From the NCBI GenBank assembly GCA_023433505.1, contig JAEZCO010000075.1:27939-91938 (forward strand): 64,000 bases of DNA, in the 5' to 3' direction. Shown one piece after another: positions 32,457 to 40,456 of the stretch (position 1 is its first letter; each line of letters starts with the position of its first letter). Both the position numbers and the translations under genes were made by a program. Below the pieces are notes generated by a model that made no database searches, was not told where the DNA came from, and was given only the letters and a program-made list of their open reading frames with translations. Source of the stretch: Bacillota bacterium. Its GTDB lineage: Bacteria > Bacillota > Clostridia > Acetivibrionales > DTU013.

Positions 32457-33335
32457 ATGGCAAAGAAAATCAAGCAAATAGCAATTTACGGGAAAGGCGG
32501 TATCGGCAAATCTACAACAACATCAAATATCAGTGCGGCTTTATCGACAGCCGGATATAGGGTCATGCAGTTTGGCTGTGATCCGAAGAGCGATTCTACC
32601 AATACTTTACGAGGGGGCAGATATATCCCTACCGTTCTTGATACCTTAAGGGAAAAGAATGTTGTAAAGGCAAATGAAGTGATTTTTGAAGGCTTTAACG
32701 GAATTTACTGTGTTGAAGCAGGCGGCCCGGCTCCCGGCGTCGGATGCGCAGGCAGGGGGATAATAACCGCCGTGCAATTGTTTAAGCAGCAAAAGGCATT
32801 TGAAGAGCTGGATCTGGACTTTGTAATCTACGATGTCCTTGGCGACGTTGTGTGCGGAGGCTTTGCAGTGCCCATCCGCGAAGGGATTGCAGAGCATGTG
32901 TTTACAGTATCTTCTGCAGACTTTATGGCCATCTATGCAGCAAACAATCTTTTTAAAGGCATCCAGAAGTATTCCAATTCAGGCGGAGCGCTGCTGGGGG
33001 GCGTAATTGCAAATTCAATAAACGCGCCTTATGCAAAAGAAATCATTGATGATTTTGTTAAACAGACCAATACGCAGGTGGTTGAATATGTGCCAAGATC
33101 TGTTACTGTTACACAGAGCGAGCTTCAAGGCAAAACTACGATTGAAGCGGCTCCGAATTCCAAGCAGGCAGATGTATACAGAAGCCTTGCGAAAAAGATC
33201 GCGGAGCATACGGAGTCAAAGGTGCCAACACCTCTGGAAGTCGGAGATCTCCGCGCCTGGGCATCCAAATGGGGCGATTATCTGTTGGCGCTTGAGACGG
33301 GAGAAGTTAGGACAGAAGCAGGGGCAAACATATAA
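32457..33335 (+). CDS. NifH-like reductase (shared Fe protein)
   Basis: A 292-residue P-loop ATPase of the NifH family. Walker A is GKGGIGKST (12-20). Cys97 (GVGCAGRG) and Cys133 (DVVCGGFA) are the ligands for the 4Fe-4S cluster bridging the dimer, and Arg100, the ADP-ribosylation site of NifH, is kept. The start is ATG 32457 behind AGGAG. It is the only such gene in the window, so it probably delivers electrons to all four DK pairs. The sequence departs from canonical NifH in several places (for example YDVLGDVVCGG), which fits a group IV, non-N2-fixing reductase. A phylogeny is needed to decide. Confidence 0.9.
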   Translation: MAKKIKQIAIYGKGGIGKSTTTSNISAALSTAGYRVMQFGCDPKSDSTNTLRGGRYIPTVLDTLREKNVVKANEVIFEGFNGIYCVEAGGPAPGVGCAGRGIITAVQLFKQQKAFEELDLDFVIYDVLGDVVCGGFAVPIREGIAEHVFTVSSADFMAIYAANNLFKGIQKYSNSGGALLGGVIANSINAPYAKEIIDDFVKQTNTQVVEYVPRSVTVTQSELQGKTTIEAAPNSKQADVYRSLAKKIAEHTESKVPTPLEVGDLRAWASKWGDYLLALETGEVRTEAGANI

Positions 33336-33444
33336 TTGGAAGCCCGCCGGATTACAATTTAACCCTTTGGAAAATATGACCGCACCGCCTAAAAGCGCGG
33401 CTTAATAGGAAAACTCTATCCCCAAATTTAATACGGAAATAAGC

Positions 33445-33484
33445 GAGAGAGGCGTTATACAGTAAAGAATAGCGTCTCTCTTTA
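33445..33484 (+). terminator. Hairpin after nifH, probable terminator
   Basis: GAGAGA-gg-CGTTAT pairs with ATAGCG-TCTCTC (33469-33480) with a two-base bulge, but only three T residues follow. It lies at the end of the sulfur/nitrogenase-like block and may end transcription or stabilise the nifH message. Confidence 0.45.
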
Positions 33485-33525
33485 CGTATGATTGTAACTT
33501 TATTGGGCATCTCACCTTTTGCATA

Positions 33526-33642
33526 TTATTTGGATTTTTCTTTTTCCTGTTGCTGCAATCGTTCAAGTTCGTGGATGTACCTGTCGTAGTCAGAATCAAA
33601 GAGTTTGCGAGGCATAATGCTTGGTATCATAGGTTTTCCCAT
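33526..33642 (-). CDS. Possible small protein (38 residues)
   Basis: Reading leftwards from ATG 33642 gives MGKPMIPSIMPRKLFDSDYD, then a Glu/Gln/Lys-rich helix, and a stop. I do not recognise it. It may be a real short protein or the head of a lost gene. The surrounding 33.4-33.9 kb stretch holds no other gene and marks the left edge of the island. Confidence 0.3.
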   Translation of the reverse strand: MGKPMIPSIMPRKLFDSDYDRYIHELERLQQQEKEKSK

Positions 33643-33894
33643 CAGCGGCAGTTATTCGAAAATTTAGAATAACTGAACTCTCCTCTAATAATCTTTGGCG
33701 ATTTGATTAAGCCATATACGAAATTGCACAGCTCTTTCGGAGTTGACCTTAACGCCCAAGGCAATAATCATATGCAATGCATAATGCATTTTTTCCCGCA
33801 TGTTACATAAAACCGCTTTCATAATTACTGCTGCAACGTCAGCTAAGGCCCGGCGATGACTACATCCTGCTGACGACGGTGTGTGGACTGCAGA

Positions 33895-34758
33895 TTAATC
33901 TCCGTCCGGCAGCAAGGCCCTCAATAAGTCGTGCATCTCAATGAACTTCTTTGTGCGTATATGTATTCGTTTCCCGAGACGGGCGGCAAGGTTTTTGGCA
34001 AACTCCCTGCAGGCGTCTTTATTGTACAACTGGATGGTGCTTAACCGTATCACTACGATGCCTTGCCTCTCAAGCCTGGCTGATCGCAGCATATCTCTGC
34101 CCTGCTCCGAAGGGCTGTTGTGATAAGCGAAGCTCTCATATTCGACAGCTAATTTCGCCTCTTTGTAATACATATCCGTATAGAAGCGGTTTTGTGCGAG
34201 CTGTCCCGTCTTACTTTTCACCAGGATCTCATGGTTAAAAACAGCACCGCTAAGTCCGTATCCTCCTAGTGCGTGGGGTAGTGTCAGGATCATATAGGCA
34301 AGAGACTCCATGATTGAAGCAGAACCATCTTTTAAATACTTCACCGCCCGTGCAGCGTTGTGATGTCCACGGTGCCCCTGGGTTTTCACAAGAAATTTTC
34401 TGAGTTTTTGCTCGGTCGAGATCGACTTGGAAGGTTCGCCGGGAGGATGCGCGCATAGTTCCAGCCCCAGGAGGATGAGCCGGTGAATGCTCAATTTGCT
34501 TGCAAGCTCCAAAAACAGCAATTCGGGCGATGCAACCGTTTTGTCGTTTCGCGTTGTTATCGCCCCGGTCGGAAGGGCGAGCTCACACGAGTGGACCAAT
34601 TTACCATTTTTGCGAAATCGCGCATCGTGCTCGGAGACAGTAATATTAGGCGAGTCGGTGTCTGCGGTTTTAAAACCGATGACGTTGTCGATATAAGGGA
34701 TATTCCACAATATGGCGGCTGAAAAGTGGCTTAAGTATTCTTTCATGAAAAAATCCAA
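33895..34758 (-). CDS. Endonuclease-like protein with DUF559/PD-(D/E)XK fold
   Basis: A 287-residue protein. The C-terminal part, YTDMYYKEAKLAVEYESFAYHN followed by a patch of basic residues and GIVVIRLSTIQL, has the E-x-D/E and hydrophobic-strand pattern of DUF559/very-short-patch-repair-like nucleases. The middle (GHRGHHNAARAVKYLKDGSASIMESLAYMILTLP) resembles a group of actinobacterial endonuclease-domain proteins. The N-terminal 60 residues are unassigned. It stands alone in an AT-rich region next to a sigma-factor remnant. A defence or mobile-element role is plausible but not shown. Confidence 0.55.
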   Translation of the reverse strand: MDFFMKEYLSHFSAAILWNIPYIDNVIGFKTADTDSPNITVSEHDARFRKNGKLVHSCELALPTGAITTRNDKTVASPELLFLELASKLSIHRLILLGLELCAHPPGEPSKSISTEQKLRKFLVKTQGHRGHHNAARAVKYLKDGSASIMESLAYMILTLPHALGGYGLSGAVFNHEILVKSKTGQLAQNRFYTDMYYKEAKLAVEYESFAYHNSPSEQGRDMLRSARLERQGIVVIRLSTIQLYNKDACREFAKNLAARLGKRIHIRTKKFIEMHDLLRALLPDGD

Positions 34759-34994
34759 CTTATTATTGTATTATTGTACAAATTTTTGACTAGGGGACTA
34801 AATATCAGTTTAAATCCGCTTCTTAACACAAAAATTGTTAACATAATTTAAAAACACCTTATTTATTAGTCCCATAATCGAAATTTTGTACAGTATATCG
34901 GCGAATTGCCTTCAAAAACGCAAAATATGGGACTACTTAATATATTCTACCATAAAAAGGAATACAAGTCGATTTTTTTTTTGAATCGCATCTT
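34759..34994. other. AT-rich intergenic segment with GGGACTA repeats
   Basis: No gene is visible. The heptamer GGGACTA or its complement occurs near 34793, 34880 and 34928 (GGGGACTAAA, TTAGTCCCAT, ATGGGACTAC), spaced about 45-90 bp apart. This could be an operator array for the endonuclease-like gene or an end repeat of an old insertion. Confidence 0.35.
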
Positions 34995-35243
34995 TCAATA
35001 GACCATCTTTTTCTGTTTACCTAACTGCTTTAATGCAGACTTCACTGAATTGCTGATACTTCCGTCGGTTACGTCCTCCATTTTCACAATCTGGCTGTAC
35101 CTTATTCCGTCATAATAATACAGTTTCAAACGGCGTTGCTGTGCTTTGGTCAGCTCGCCAATGGCGGCTAAAATCATAGCCTCAGTTACTTCTCTGATGT
35201 AGATTCCTCGGGGTTTCCACGAATACATCTTCCTTGCACCCAA
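34995..35243 (-). pseudogene. Sigma-70 region-4-like fragment
   Basis: An 82-residue frame. GELTKAQQRRLKLYYYDGIRYSQIVKMEDVTDGSISNSVKSALKQL is a region-4 helix-turn-helix of the small sigma-like proteins common on clostridial conjugative elements. The usual N-terminal half is missing, so it is probably truncated. It suggests that an integrative element once occupied this stretch. Confidence 0.5.
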
Positions 35244-35296
35244 TTACTATGAAGAAAGAGTCGACAACTGTGATTTTACTCACTCCATTATCACTT

Positions 35297-36070
35297 TCAT
35301 AACTCATACTTTCTAAAAACAAAGAGGCCAAACACGGTGGACATAAGCATGATAACAACTGAATTGATTACAATACTGATTGTCATGTCCGCTGAAAGCG
35401 GTGTTGAAGAAATTATCGCAGACATACCATAAATTGAGTGCCGCATACCTAATTCAACAATTTTTACAACACCGGAAGAAAAATTGCTCAGGTTTCTACT
35501 AGCAGACCAGAATGTTTCACTGAACAATACATAGCATAGGCAAACAATGATTGATGTGGTGCTGTTCCTTATTAACATCGAAAGCAGACAAATGACTGTC
35601 CCTAAAGCGGCGTAAATTGTAAAGCCGCAAATGATCATTGCAACGTACTCACCCGTCAGTATGTTGCTGATTTGACCGGAACTAAACAAAGCAATCAACT
35701 CAAATAGCAAGAAAACGGCGGCAGCTGTAGCCGATGAAAGAATAGCTTTTGACAAATAGATACGGGTGCGGCTTTTGCCTATAATCCATTTGTGCTGCCA
35801 TGTTTTCCATTGATATTCTTGACCAATCAATACGGAGATTAGGATAGCAATTAAAATACCTAACCCTTTTTGATATTCTGTGCCTATCCGAAAAATATCC
35901 GCAATCCCCTTAAATGCGGTTAAATTTCCAAAGACCGAAATACCTACACGAATGTCTTGACGCATAGTCATCATCAGCAAGAAAGCAAGAATACCTGTAA
36001 ATGTCATAATGCCATAAAGCAGTTTGCTTTTTCCAAACCTGTAAAGGTCGCTTCTCAATAGGTTAGTCAT
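35297..36070 (-). CDS. ABC-2 type permease (peptide-antibiotic immunity-like)
   Basis: A 257-residue membrane protein with six hydrophobic segments, the first starting at about residue 18. It resembles permeases of bacitracin or lantibiotic self-protection transporters, though that is a weak similarity by eye. The gene overlaps the upstream ATPase by 8 bp, so they form one exporter. The operon also contains an ECF sigma factor and its anti-sigma. Confidence 0.75.
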   Translation of the reverse strand: MTNLLRSDLYRFGKSKLLYGIMTFTGILAFLLMMTMRQDIRVGISVFGNLTAFKGIADIFRIGTEYQKGLGILIAILISVLIGQEYQWKTWQHKWIIGKSRTRIYLSKAILSSATAAAVFLLFELIALFSSGQISNILTGEYVAMIICGFTIYAALGTVICLLSMLIRNSTTSIIVCLCYVLFSETFWSASRNLSNFSSGVVKIVELGMRHSIYGMSAIISSTPLSADMTISIVINSVVIMLMSTVFGLFVFRKYEL

Positions 36071-36773
36071 TCGCCGTACCCCCTCTTGTATACTGCATAT
36101 ACAGCTTTTCTAATGAAGTCCCATTCTGGAAAGCGTCGTGAGTAGATAGCTCCTTTACAATTTTACCCTCATGCAGAATACCAAGACGGGTAGCCACTTG
36201 TTCCAACTCGCTCAAAATATGGCTGGAAATCAGAATTGTCATATTGCTTTTATTTAAGCGTAATAACAGTTCACGCAGGTCGGCAATCCCATCGGGGTCA
36301 AGGCCATTCATCGGTTCGTCCAAGATAAGAATATCCGGCCTTTGCAATAGCGCCATCGCAAGTTTCAATCGCTGTGTCATTCCAAGCGAAAAATTCTTTA
36401 CAGGCTTATGATTGCTATCTGCCAAACCGACAGTTTTCAAAACCTCCTTGATTTGGTGTTCATCATGCAGACCTAATAAATGCGCTTGTTCTTTCAGGTT
36501 TTCAAAAGCACTCATATTTAGGAAAAGCGACGGGTCATTGATTACTGCGGCAACCCGCCTTTCACGGCCATTTATTTTTGCTATGGAAACCGTCCCTCTG
36601 AAATTCTGTATTAGGCCTGTAAGAACACGGAGCAGGGTTGTTTTTCCGGAACCGTTTTTTCCAATCAGTCCGTAAATATCACCATGTTCTACATGGATAG
36701 AAGCGTCATTCAAAACGGTATTTGCTCCATACCGCATTTGGATGTTTTCTGCTGTTAAAACGTATTTGTTCAA
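36063..36773 (-). CDS. ABC exporter ATP-binding protein
   Basis: A 236-residue ATPase with Walker A GKNGSGKTT, signature FSLGMTQRL, Walker B ILILDEPMNGLD and H-loop ISSHILSE. TTG 36773 (MNKYVLTAENIQM) is the likely start because GGAGG lies just upstream; the frame is open for 24 codons more but has no ribosome site. LGMTQ replaces SGGQ as in bacitracin-type exporters. Confidence 0.85.
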   Translation of the reverse strand: MNKYVLTAENIQMRYGANTVLNDASIHVEHGDIYGLIGKNGSGKTTLLRVLTGLIQNFRGTVSIAKINGRERRVAAVINDPSLFLNMSAFENLKEQAHLLGLHDEHQIKEVLKTVGLADSNHKPVKNFSLGMTQRLKLAMALLQRPDILILDEPMNGLDPDGIADLRELLLRLNKSNMTILISSHILSELEQVATRLGILHEGKIVKELSTHDAFQNGTSLEKLYMQYTRGGTAND

Positions 36774-36789
36774 TTTACAAATCCTCCAA

Positions 36790-37122
36790 TCAATAGGGGT
36801 TTGGTAAAGCTCGTATATCCATAAATAAATAGAGGACAAGAGCAACGGCGGTAATAACTAAAAGTGTAATTAAGATACCTTTCAGTAAGGATTTCATCAT
36901 TCCTTTTTTCCACCTCCTCGACAGTTTTTTTACCGCTTCGGCTTCTTTCATATTGTGCTCTTTATGGTTCATAAAAAGCTCCTCTTTCATGGCTTGCAGT
37001 TCGGACTTGCAGTTATCGCATTCCGCAAAATGCTCCTCAATCAGCGCCTTGCTATCATTACTGCACACTCCGTCAAGATACAACGGAAGCAGGTCTTTTA
37101 TAATCTCGCAAGATATTTTCAT
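36790..37122 (-). CDS. Anti-sigma factor with zinc-finger (zf-HC2) domain
   Basis: A 110-residue protein. HFAECDNCKSEL (H-x3-C-x2-C) is the zinc-binding anti-sigma motif. A single membrane segment follows at about 84-104 (LLKGILITLLVITAVALVLYLFM). ATG 37122 is chosen as it overlaps the sigma-factor stop (ATGA) and follows GGAGGT. The protein probably holds the ECF sigma factor at the membrane. Confidence 0.8.
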   Translation of the reverse strand: MKISCEIIKDLLPLYLDGVCSNDSKALIEEHFAECDNCKSELQAMKEELFMNHKEHNMKEAEAVKKLSRRWKKGMMKSLLKGILITLLVITAVALVLYLFMDIRALPNPY

Positions 37123-37595
37123 TTCATTACCTCCTGTAATTGCCTTTTTGCCCTGTAATAAATCAGCCTTGCCCAACTGTCAGTTTTCCCGAACAACTCT
37201 CCAATCTGTGAGAACGGCAGCTCTCCAAAGACCCGTAAAGTAAAAACCTCTTTGTATGGTTCACTTAGATTATGCAATTCAATGTGTAGCTGCTTTGCCG
37301 TAGCTTTGTCGAGGTAATCCGTCTCCAAATTGAGTAATGTATCCGGTATGTCTGTATCCAAGTCTGATACGATGCGCTTTTTCTTTTTATAGCGTGTAAA
37401 ATAGGTGTTTTTTGCTATTTGACAAAGCCAAACATACAGCTTGCAAGACCCATTAAACTTATCTATGTGCTGCATTGCCTTAAAAAAGGTTTCTTGCGTT
37501 ATTTCTTCTGCAAAGGGTTCATCCATACATAGGGATAGCACATATTTATATACATCGGAAAAGTATTCCGAATATATCTCACCGAAATCTGCCAC
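37119..37595 (-). CDS. ECF-type RNA polymerase sigma factor
   Basis: A 158-residue sigma factor. Region 2 (YKYVLSLCMDEPFAEEITQETFFKAM) and region 4 (LSEPYKEVFTLRVFGELPFSQIGELFGKTDSWARLIYYRAKRQL) are both complete. It is the first gene of a leftward operon: sigma, anti-sigma, ABC ATPase and permease. Regulation of its own exporter, perhaps in response to an envelope-active compound, is the usual pattern. Confidence 0.87.
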   Translation of the reverse strand: MADFGEIYSEYFSDVYKYVLSLCMDEPFAEEITQETFFKAMQHIDKFNGSCKLYVWLCQIAKNTYFTRYKKKKRIVSDLDTDIPDTLLNLETDYLDKATAKQLHIELHNLSEPYKEVFTLRVFGELPFSQIGELFGKTDSWARLIYYRAKRQLQEVMK

Positions 37596-37791
37596 TTTCT
37601 CACCTCCTCAATTATAAGACTTGAATTGCATGAAAACGTTTCAAACTTTTTTTATTTTCTTTCCGGCATTCGTCTGCGGGCTTTTTTTATAATACTTTAC
37701 TTCTAGTTAACTCTATGATAAAAAGTGAATAGGGGATTACAATCCTGAAGAATGAATGCATTAATAACAAATTTGAAGAGGGGTATTGTAT

Positions 37792-38199
37792 ATGGAATGC
37801 TGGGAAAATGAATATTACTTCAGTAGTGACAAATCACTACTTTCCATTGATCGGATTCATCATCTGCTATCACAAAGCTACTGGGCAAACACGAGAAAAA
37901 AAGATACAATTGAAATGTCGGTAAGCAATTCTATCTGTTGTGGAATATATCATAATAGCCTTCAGGTAGGTTTTGCCCGTGTTGTCACAGATTTTGCAAC
38001 AATATATTGGTTGTGTGATGTAATTGTTGATGAAGGACATAGAGGGAAAGGACTCGGGAAAAAGTTAATCGGGGTGATTACAAACTCCGAGGAACTAAAA
38101 GGGCTGAGGGGTATTTTGAGGACGAAGGATGCCCATGGACTTTATGAACAGAACGGATATGTCAGAGACGGAGAATACTTTATGGCCCGGGGATGTTAG
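37792..38199 (+). CDS. GNAT-family N-acetyltransferase
   Basis: A 135-residue acetyltransferase. ARVVTDFATIYWLCDVIVDEGHRGKGLGKKLIG is the core with the acetyl-CoA loop RGKGLGK. ATG 37792 is preferred over the TTG six bases upstream because GAGGGG is at the right distance. The substrate is unknown. Confidence 0.8.
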   Translation: MECWENEYYFSSDKSLLSIDRIHHLLSQSYWANTRKKDTIEMSVSNSICCGIYHNSLQVGFARVVTDFATIYWLCDVIVDEGHRGKGLGKKLIGVITNSEELKGLRGILRTKDAHGLYEQNGYVRDGEYFMARGC

Positions 38200-38268
38200 C
38201 GAATGCGTCTTGATGAGGAAGGGAATATCTGGAGGATTCTTGGATAAAGAGGGGTAAAGGGAGGTTTG

Positions 38269-38865
38269 ATGCCGATGTATAATGTTGGGATTTTGCTTTT
38301 TAATGACATTGAGCTCATGGATTTTGCAGGTCCCTGCGAAGTTTTTTCCGTTACTTCCGAACTCAATGAATATGGCCTTTTTAAGGTATTTACAGTGACC
38401 TGGGACGGAAATCCGGTAAAAACAGTGAATGGGTTAAAGGTTATACCCGATTTCAGTTTTGAGAATCATCCTCCTGTTGATATTCTGGTTATTCCGGGTG
38501 GCGTCGGCACGAAAACCGAAATGGACAGGGATAGCGTTCTTAGTTGGACTAAAATGAATTATGAAAACTCAAAGATAACGATGTCGGTCTGTTCCGGTGC
38601 AAGGATCCTGGGAAAACTCGGGCTGCTTGACAATGCGAAATCAACTACCCATCATGAGGTTATGGAACACCTTTTGCAGATAGCACCCACAACCATGATT
38701 GAAACCGATAAAAGGTTCGTCGATAACGGAAAGATAATGACATCCGGCGGAATATCCGCTGGAATTGATTTGTCTCTGTATGTTGTCGGAAAGTTATTTG
38801 GGAAAGATATCGCCGATAAAACGGCAGTATATATGGAATATGGGGATTGGAAGAAGTTGGTGTGA
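38269..38865 (+). CDS. DJ-1/PfpI family protein
   Basis: A 198-residue protein of the glutamine amidotransferase-like DJ-1/PfpI superfamily. SVCSGARILGKLGLL holds the nucleophile-elbow cysteine, and ATTHHEVMEHLL supplies a His. It could be a glyoxalase-like or protease-like enzyme; subfamily is not resolved. ATG 38269 or the in-frame ATG at 38275 may be the start. Confidence 0.75.
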   Translation: MPMYNVGILLFNDIELMDFAGPCEVFSVTSELNEYGLFKVFTVTWDGNPVKTVNGLKVIPDFSFENHPPVDILVIPGGVGTKTEMDRDSVLSWTKMNYENSKITMSVCSGARILGKLGLLDNAKSTTHHEVMEHLLQIAPTTMIETDKRFVDNGKIMTSGGISAGIDLSLYVVGKLFGKDIADKTAVYMEYGDWKKLV

Positions 38866-38887
38866 ATTTAACCGGAGGTGTTTTGAT

Positions 38888-39049
38888 ATGCTGGAAAACG
38901 GAAGCGAAATATGCAACTGCAAAAAGACAAAATGTGCGAGGCATGGAAAATGTAAAGAGTGTATCGAGTACCATAACCAGTCCAGGAGTTTGCCTCTCCC
39001 ATACTGTAAGCGGCCTAAAAAAAGTATTGTTAAGAAATTATTTGGTTGA
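38888..39049 (+). CDS. Cysteine-rich small protein, possible zinc ribbon
   Basis: A 53-residue protein with CNCKKTKCARHGKCKECIEYH and a later Cys, enough for one or two metal sites. The ATG at 38888 has GGAGG 9 bp upstream. It follows the DJ-1-like gene by 22 bp and is probably in its operon. Family unknown. Confidence 0.6.
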   Translation: MLENGSEICNCKKTKCARHGKCKECIEYHNQSRSLPLPYCKRPKKSIVKKLFG

Positions 39050-39200
39050 TGTATTTTTTTAGCAGATTTTAATAGTTGTCTGGTTTTATTCTTGAAGACA
39101 TGGAGTACTTCTATTTAAAGTAGTGATATCTTTCCGGATGTGCTGAAAAGCTTAGGTGTGGCAATATATAGAATAATGATTGAAAATAAGGGGGGATAGT

Positions 39201-39971
39201 GTGTTAGAGTTATCAAATAATGAAAGACACATAATTGGTTCGCTATGCAAAACCAGAAAAGATGATGTTGTCCTGAGGTCCTGCATAGAAGGGAATATAG
39301 GTAGAATCTGGGTTAGAAGTAAAGGTGCTCCTAATTGTTCAGCGGTTGTTGCCGCTGATTTTTGTTTCCTGCTGGGCAGCTTTGAAGAAATAGACTATGA
39401 AGCACTAGCAGAACTATTAAGGGAGTATGGCAGAGGTAAAGTGATTATTTCGGAAGATAAATCTCTGGATTCGTTTATTGAAAGCCGATTTCCAATTAAT
39501 TTTCAGAAGTACAAACGCTATGAATTCAATAAAGGGCTTACTAAATTTGACAAACAGTTGCTTGAAGAGTTCGGAACATCGGTTGAACCGGAATTTACAG
39601 TTGACAGGATGAGTGAAATATCCTATTTTCAGGCATTAAAAGATGGGTTTACTGCAGATTTTTGCTCGTTTTTTTCATCATTGGATAAATTTATTAAACA
39701 TGGGATTGGGTATGTAGTCGTGAAGAATGGTGAAATAATTGCAGGGGCATCCTCCTATACATATTGCGAAGGGAGCATTGAAATTACAATCGGCACGAAA
39801 AAAGATTATCGGCGAAAAGGGCTGGCATTAGCTTGTGCATCAAAGTTAATCCTCGAATGTATAGACAGAAACATATATCCACGGTGGGATGCCGCAAATA
39901 CAGAATCTGTGGCACTGGCGGAAAAGTTGGGATACCGTTTTGAAAAGGAATATGAAGTTTATTCTTTCTAA
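39201..39971 (+). CDS. GNAT acetyltransferase (large, two-domain type)
   Basis: A 256-residue protein. The C-terminal half (GASSYTYCEGSIEITIGTKKDYRRKGLALACASKLI) is a GNAT core with the acetyl-CoA loop RRKGLA, and WDAANTESVALAEKLGY is the following family signature. The N-terminal half is a partly conserved first domain. GTG 39201 is the start, set by GGGGGGA. Confidence 0.75.
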   Translation: MLELSNNERHIIGSLCKTRKDDVVLRSCIEGNIGRIWVRSKGAPNCSAVVAADFCFLLGSFEEIDYEALAELLREYGRGKVIISEDKSLDSFIESRFPINFQKYKRYEFNKGLTKFDKQLLEEFGTSVEPEFTVDRMSEISYFQALKDGFTADFCSFFSSLDKFIKHGIGYVVVKNGEIIAGASSYTYCEGSIEITIGTKKDYRRKGLALACASKLILECIDRNIYPRWDAANTESVALAEKLGYRFEKEYEVYSF

Positions 39972-40161
39972 GGGGAAACAAAAAATGAAAGTAGCTATTT
40001 TGTCACTATAAAAATTATGTGTCCAACATTTCTTGCAAATTACCATAATTGCTGCTGGTGGGCATTACAAGTCTTGTACCTGCGACTTTCACCACGTCAA
40101 GATGACACTCTACCAGCATCGTATGTAGTATTCCATGGGAAAGAACCGCAAAATTTGCTAC

Positions 40162-40190
40162 TTGACAAAGATAATATTTGTATGCATAAT
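40162..40190 (+). promoter_or_regulatory. tRNA-Val promoter
   Basis: TTGACA (40162-40167), a 17-bp spacer and CATAAT (40185-40190) directly upstream of the tRNA gene. Confidence 0.7.
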
Positions 40191-40201
40191 ATTATATGCA
40201 C

Positions 40202-40277
40202 GGTCGCTTAGCTCACCTGGTAGAGTATCGCTTTGACGTAGCGAGGGTAATTGGTTCGATCCCAATAGCGACCACCA
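40202..40277 (+). tRNA. tRNA-Val (anticodon GAC)
   Basis: A full cloverleaf is visible. Acceptor GGTCGCT pairs with AGCGACC, and the anticodon stem TCGCT/AGCGA encloses loop TTGACGT with anticodon GAC. The T arm ATTGG/CCAAT has loop TTCGATC, and the 3' ACCA is encoded. It stands alone, between its own promoter and terminator. Confidence 0.93.
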
Positions 40278-40278
40278 A

Positions 40279-40311
40279 AGAATCGTAGATCATACGATTC
40301 TTTTTCAATTT
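40279..40311 (+). terminator. Terminator after tRNA-Val
   Basis: AGAATCGTA and TACGATTCT arms around a five-base loop, followed by TTTTTC. Confidence 0.85.
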
Positions 40312-40405
40312 ATCGACATAAGAGCTATTTCCAGCATGGTTGATCATATGGCATTATTAATTTTTAAAATCAAATCGGCGAATTCATTTCGCCCGCAGCG
40401 AGGGA

Positions 40406-40436
40406 GTATGGGGGCATGCCTCCATTGGAAATTAAA
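40406..40436 (+). repeat. Dispersed repeat, copy 2
   Basis: GTATGGGGGCATGCCTCCAT and TGGAAATTAAAG. The same unit, with three or four changes, is at 21982-22011. Both copies lie about 20-40 bp before a gene and can form a GGGGGCATG-centred hairpin. Confidence 0.6.
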
Positions 40437-40456
40437 GAGATTGTGAGAGGTCGGAT

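Noticed and set aside
6265..33335. A molybdenum nitrogenase (nifHDK) cluster for N2 fixation
   Set aside because: No nifE, nifN or nifV, short K subunits, no conserved cofactor histidine in D, and a context of sulfur genes. A group IV-type reductase fits better, though a tree would be needed for proof.
38847..39062. Alternative 71-residue frame over the Cys-rich small gene
   Set aside because: The 38888 frame has a proper ribosome site and a coherent metal-site pattern; the alternative begins inside the DJ-1-like gene.
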